From Solibacillus merdavium (lineage in GTDB: Bacteria > Bacillota > Bacilli > Bacillales_A > Planococcaceae): a stretch of 64,000 bases of DNA. The stretch is from positions 1-64,000 of the forward strand of contig NZ_JACSPW010000006.1 of assembly GCF_014836935.1 (NCBI RefSeq), read 5' to 3'. Both the position numbers and the translations under genes were made by a program. Under the pieces are notes generated by a model. It saw nothing but the letters and a program-made list of their open reading frames with translations. It did not search any database and was not told the origin of the DNA. Each line of letters opens with the position of its first letter. Within the stretch, counting starts at the first letter, position 1. Shown here in pieces: positions 60,450-64,000 of this stretch.

Positions 60450-60483
60450 AAAAACACCGCAACAATTATAGTAAATCGTTGCG
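60450..60483 (-). terminator. Terminator of the small gene at 60493
   Basis: CGCAAC / GTTGCG stem with an inner AATT/AAAT-like part, followed by GTGTTTTTTTATG on the minus strand. Confidence 0.7.
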
Positions 60484-60492
60484 ATGTAAATA

Positions 60493-60681
60493 TTAACGTA
60501 GTCTTTCTAAATCCTGATAATCTTTCATGTATGGGCCATCTTCTGCCACAGCTGAATGATATAATGCTTTAACAGCAAAGTTCTTCTCAAGACCCATTTC
60601 TGATTTTAATTTCTTTAATTCATCATGTAGCTCGCGATGTTCATTTATAAGTTTTAGCATTATCGTTTTATTATATTTCAT
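60493..60681 (-). CDS. Small helical protein, unknown
   Basis: A 62-residue protein with a coiled-coil stretch (INEHRELHDELKKLKSEMG). ATG start with GGAGTG. It lies 15 bp after the methyltransferase gene on the same strand, so it may be cotranscribed with it. No family recognised. Confidence 0.65.
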   Translation of the reverse strand: MKYNKTIMLKLINEHRELHDELKKLKSEMGLEKNFAVKALYHSAVAEDGPYMKDYQDLERLR

Positions 60682-60696
60682 ATAAAATCACTCCAT

Positions 60697-61893
60697 TTAG
60701 TTGATCACTTGTATGATGACAACTTTTAAATAATTGAATTCCGGGAAGTTGTGTGGCACCGTAAAATCTTCCGGTAATTGATGCTCTTCCAGAATTTTAT
60801 AGCGAGTACCGGCATCTTTAAACGCTTTGTCGATAAACGTTTTGAACTTTTTCATATTAAAGCTTGCGTTATTTGTTGAGGCAATGATAACCCCATTGTC
60901 ATTTGTAATAGCTAATGCATCCTTCAACAACTTCGGATAATCCTTAGCCGTGCTGAATGTCATCTTTTTCGTACGGGCAAAGCTTGGTGGATCAAGGACC
61001 ACAACATCAAACTTCAAGCCTTTACGAGCCGCATAGCTAAAGTAATCAAATACGTTCATTACTTTTATATCTTGTGATTCAAAGTCAATTCCATTCACAC
61101 TAAATTGCTCGATTGTTTTCGGCAAGCTTCGTTTAGCCAAATCTACGCTCGTTGTGCCAGCCGCGCCACCAAGTGCTGCTGCTACAGAAAACGCACCTGT
61201 ATAAGAGAATGTATTTAATACCGTTTTCTCTAGAGAATAGCTGTCTCTTAAAGCTTTGCGTACATTACGCTGATCAAGGAAAATACCTGTCATTGCGCCA
61301 TCATTTAAATCGACCGCAAAATTCATGCCATTTTCCTGCACAATTAACGGGAACTCACCTTTTTCGCCAGTTACATAATCATCTTGATCGATATATTGGC
61401 CGTTCGTATTGAAGCGTAGTTTTTCATACACACCGCGCGTATTGACTGCTTGCTTTAATGCTTCATAAATTTCTTCGCGGAATGAATAAATGCCTTCACT
61501 ATACCAGCTCACCATGTAAAAACCGTTAAAGAAATCTATCGTCAAGCCACCAATACCATCGCCTTCACCATTGAATACACGGAATGCGCTTGTATCCTCT
61601 GATGCAAAGAAATCTGCGCGCTTTTCAGCAGCTTCTCGAATTTTTTTCGTGAAAAACTTAACATCAATCTGCTCTTTTTCTTTACGGGAAAGAACCCAGC
61701 CAATCCCTTTATTTTGTTCACCGTAATAGCCTGTTGCAATATAGCCGCCATTTTTATCGACTAAATGCAGTAGGCTGCCTTCTTCAATTGATACTTCATT
61801 AGTTACAATCGCATCTTTTAAAATGAGTGGATAGCCGTTAGTTAAATCTTTAATTGCTTTTGCATCTACTTGTAGTTCTACTTTTTTTCTCAT
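60697..61893 (-). CDS. RlmI-like class I rRNA methyltransferase
   Basis: A 398-residue protein: an N-terminal PUA-like domain (residues 1-80: GYPLILKDAIVTNEVSIEEGSLLHLVDKNGGYIATGYYGEQNKGIGWVLS), a linker, and a SAM-dependent Rossmann domain (LNTFSYTGAFSVAAALGGAAGTTSVDLAKRSL) with VVLDPPSFART as the catalytic-type motif. This is the YwbD/RlmI family, which makes 5-methylcytosine in 23S rRNA in E. coli; the exact target here is inferred. AAGGATG start context. Confidence 0.88.
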   Translation of the reverse strand: MRKKVELQVDAKAIKDLTNGYPLILKDAIVTNEVSIEEGSLLHLVDKNGGYIATGYYGEQNKGIGWVLSRKEKEQIDVKFFTKKIREAAEKRADFFASEDTSAFRVFNGEGDGIGGLTIDFFNGFYMVSWYSEGIYSFREEIYEALKQAVNTRGVYEKLRFNTNGQYIDQDDYVTGEKGEFPLIVQENGMNFAVDLNDGAMTGIFLDQRNVRKALRDSYSLEKTVLNTFSYTGAFSVAAALGGAAGTTSVDLAKRSLPKTIEQFSVNGIDFESQDIKVMNVFDYFSYAARKGLKFDVVVLDPPSFARTKKMTFSTAKDYPKLLKDALAITNDNGVIIASTNNASFNMKKFKTFIDKAFKDAGTRYKILEEHQLPEDFTVPHNFPEFNYLKVVIIQVIN

Positions 61894-61921
61894 GTTTTCA
61901 TCCTTACTACTGTTTTTCGTT

Positions 61922-61955
61922 CAAAAAAAGAGAGATTTGTGTATACAAATCTCTC
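61922..61955 (-). terminator. Terminator of the Nat-type ABC operon
   Basis: Perfect 11-bp arms GAGAGATTTGT / ACAAATCTCTC with a CTTTTTTTGA tail on the minus strand. Confidence 0.9.
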
Positions 61956-62004
61956 CGTACTTCTTTAGTTTACTACGAATGACGGACAATAGCTACTCAC
62001 ACCA

Positions 62005-63237
62005 TTAAGTCGTCACTTTAAATACTGTTTTCATTTTTTCAATAATACCACCCGAAGAATATGTTAAAACACTTCGTTTGTAGAATGATAGGCTCAGGAA
62101 ATATAACGCTAATACAGTACCCAACAACAAGCCGAAGCTAATAATTGGTTCGATCGCACTTATATCTGTTGCACCTAAACGCATCGGCATAACCATTCCC
62201 GAAGTAAATGGAATGTACGAGAATACTTTAATTAGCATCGTATCTGGATTGCCCATACCTGTAAGCATTACATAGAACCCTACAAGAGTCAGCATCATTG
62301 CCGGCATCATCACTTGACCTGCTTCCTCTACCTTTGAAACAAGTGAACCGAATAGTGCCCCGATGATTAAATACATAAAGATTGTTAAGAATAAGAATCC
62401 CATAACATACAGGAAATAGCCGATTGACATCGAATCAAGCAAGTTCGTTACGATGGACCATTTATTACCCCCGTCCGAGAAGCGGAGCAGTAACAGCAAG
62501 CCACCAAATAGGATGATAAACTGTGTAAGTGCTACTAAAAATACACCAACGATTTTCGAACGGAAGTGGATTTCAGGCTTTACACTTACAAGTAACATTT
62601 CTAGTGCACGTGACCCTTTTTCTGAAGCCACGTCTGTCGTAATAATTGATAAATAGGTTGCGACAAAAATATAAATAATAATACCGATTGCATATGAAAT
62701 CCATACACCAGCCATTTTTTCATCAGCGGACTTCCCATCTGCTGCTGCTTCATTAATCGAATTTAATGTAATAATTGGTTCAGATGATAATAAAAGTTGC
62801 TGTTGCTCCGGTGATAAATCTAATTGACTCATCGCATAAATTTGACCTGCTTGGCTTAGCATACCTTGAAAGCTTTGCTGATCATTTAACGGTAACGGGT
62901 CATAGGATTCAATTTTTGCTGCCAGTTTTCCGTCTGCATCCGTTAATGTAAAGGCCGCATAATAGTCCCCGTCTTTTAATTTCTCGGCGACTTCACCTGC
63001 TGTTACATATTCGTATTCGTAATCATCTGTATTTTGCAGTACTTCCGATACATCAAAATTTGTTTCATTTACAACTGCAATCGTGTCAGCATCGCCAGAG
63101 AAAATCAAGTCTCTTATTTCAGACCAGTACATAATCCCCGCAAGGACGACTAAATAAAGTAATGTAGTTAATATAAATGATTTAGCTGATACTTTTTGTT
63201 TATACAGTTGTTTGACAAGTACCATAAATTTAGACAA
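62005..63237 (-). CDS. ABC-2 type exporter permease (NatB-like)
   Basis: A 410-residue permease with one N-terminal helix, an extracytoplasmic domain (about 45-175), and five or six C-terminal helices (from WISYAIGIIIYIFVATYLSII). It belongs to the ABC-2 family like NatB and YhaP. The start is set at a TTG seven bases after AGGTG; the SKFMVLVKQLYKQKV opening is family-typical. It overlaps the end of the ATPase gene by 8 nt. Role in ion or drug export is unknown. Confidence 0.85.
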   Translation of the reverse strand: MSKFMVLVKQLYKQKVSAKSFILTTLLYLVVLAGIMYWSEIRDLIFSGDADTIAVVNETNFDVSEVLQNTDDYEYEYVTAGEVAEKLKDGDYYAAFTLTDADGKLAAKIESYDPLPLNDQQSFQGMLSQAGQIYAMSQLDLSPEQQQLLLSSEPIITLNSINEAAADGKSADEKMAGVWISYAIGIIIYIFVATYLSIITTDVASEKGSRALEMLLVSVKPEIHFRSKIVGVFLVALTQFIILFGGLLLLLRFSDGGNKWSIVTNLLDSMSIGYFLYVMGFLFLTIFMYLIIGALFGSLVSKVEEAGQVMMPAMMLTLVGFYVMLTGMGNPDTMLIKVFSYIPFTSGMVMPMRLGATDISAIEPIISFGLLLGTVLALYFLSLSFYKRSVLTYSSGGIIEKMKTVFKVTT

Positions 63238-64000
63238 GACCAGCACCTACTTTCTCTTTGAAAATCTCATGCAATGATAAATAATCCAAACTGAACTTTT
63301 CCATATAGCCTCCATTGGAAAGTAAATCGAAAATAGCAGGTGCATAAGATTCGTCTTCCAAAGTCAGTACTGCCTGTGAGTCACGCTCCATTTTCACATG
63401 AACTACACCAGGGAACTTGCTTAACTCTTCAAACGATTTGTCTGTTCGCACTGTTAATTTCGTTTTGCCGTATTGCTTTTTCAAATCGAGCAATGAGCCG
63501 GAGAACAATGATTCACCACGTTTTAATAAACATAGATGATCACACAGCTCCTCGACATTATCCATTTGGTGACTTGAAAATAAAATCGTCATTCCTTGAT
63601 CACGTAAATAAAGAATCGCATCTTTCAGCAACTCCATATTAACTGGGTCCAGCCCACTAAACGGCTCATCCAAAATTAAAAACTTCGGTTTATGGATAAA
63701 GCTTGCAATAAGCTGTACCTTTTGTTTATTACCTTTTGAAAGTGTTTCTGCTTTTACATTGCGCTTTTCTTCCAGATCAAAGCGTTGAATCCAGAAATCG
63801 ATATCCTTTTTAATTACCGCTTTATCCATACCGTGAAGCTCACCGAAGAAGTACAATTGCTCTTCAACTTTCATTTGTGGGAAAATGCCGCGCTCTTCCG
63901 GTAAATAGCCTAAAATATCACGATCGACGGATTTAATCGGTTGCCCGTCCCACGTAATTAAGCCTTCCGTCGTATCCTGCAAATCCAAAATCATACGGAA
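63230..64000 (-). CDS. ABC exporter ATPase (NatA-like), partial
   Basis: The 5' part lies beyond the window: the reading frame is open to base 64000 (..FRMILDL), so Walker A is missing only because of the cut. Present are a Q-loop region (YLPEERGIF), signature SKGNKQKVQL, Walker B LILDEPFSGLDP and switch His (FSSHQMD). The signature LSKGNKQK is the NatA/CcmA-type variant. Pairs with the ABC-2 permease that overlaps its stop. Confidence 0.9.
   Translation of the reverse strand, partial: FRMILDLQDTTEGLITWDGQPIKSVDRDILGYLPEERGIFPQMKVEEQLYFFGELHGMDKAVIKKDIDFWIQRFDLEEKRNVKAETLSKGNKQKVQLIASFIHKPKFLILDEPFSGLDPVNMELLKDAILYLRDQGMTILFSSHQMDNVEELCDHLCLLKRGESLFSGSLLDLKKQYGKTKLTVRTDKSFEELSKFPGVVHVKMERDSQAVLTLEDESYAPAIFDLLSNGGYMEKFSLDYLSLHEIFKEKVGAGLV

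Overview
The window is low-GC Firmicute chromosome, most likely a Planococcaceae member (Solibacillus/Lysinibacillus-like). The evidence is strong AGGAGG ribosome sites, frequent TTG/GTG starts, and Bacillales gene sets: ccdA-ccdB-ccdC, DUF1659/DUF2922/YvrJ, DUF1641-ndh, YqhV, OpuC and HssRS/HrtAB. No tRNA, rRNA, CRISPR array, insertion sequence or prophage was seen.

Layout. 0-11 kb: a HIT protein, a SCO-type copper chaperone, small DUF1659/DUF2922/YvrJ genes, the cytochrome c biogenesis cluster, a GIY-YIG-like protein, a CBS/ACT protein, a pair of genes of unknown role (one TPR-like, possibly with a degenerate GGDEF end) and an NDH-2 operon with a candidate Rex site. 11-29.6 kb: mixed accessory genes (GNATs, VOC, LysE, MFS, pnuC-nadR, methyltransferase, ankyrin, kinase, serine hydrolase, NUDIX, ECF sigma/DUF4179), with gene relics between them. 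29.7-33.7 kb: a colinear haem-detoxification module hrtB-hrtA-hssR-hssS with a matching HssR direct repeat. 33.8-49 kb: an ECF sigma factor with an LCP-like anti-sigma, a VanY-type peptidase, RarD, a heterodimeric ABC exporter, a CopC-like protein, an erythromycin esterase-like protein, a PqqD-M50 membrane protease and an HD-GYP protein. 49-64 kb: an aldehyde dehydrogenase followed by what looks like the 3' half of a T-box leader, the opuC operon, butanediol dehydrogenase, an amino-acid ABC operon, a TetR-SDR pair with a palindromic operator, an RlmI-like methyltransferase and a Nat-type ABC exporter cut by the window edge.

The most unusual content is in the intergenic gaps. Five gaps hold arrays of short AT-rich words. 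Array A (about 768-1225) uses CTAATA words, about 20.4 bp apart. Array E (39109-39716) uses TATTCG/TATTAG words almost exactly 21 bp apart, about 29 times. Arrays B, C and D are three copies of one ~200-bp element (12.46, 17.73 and 28.3 kb, the last inverted); their AATAA/TTATT words keep the spacing 20-32-20-41-20-31-20 although the spacers differ. All three word families therefore sit on a ~10.4-bp helical pitch. I know of no described function for such arrays and regard them as the best candidate for an undescribed system.
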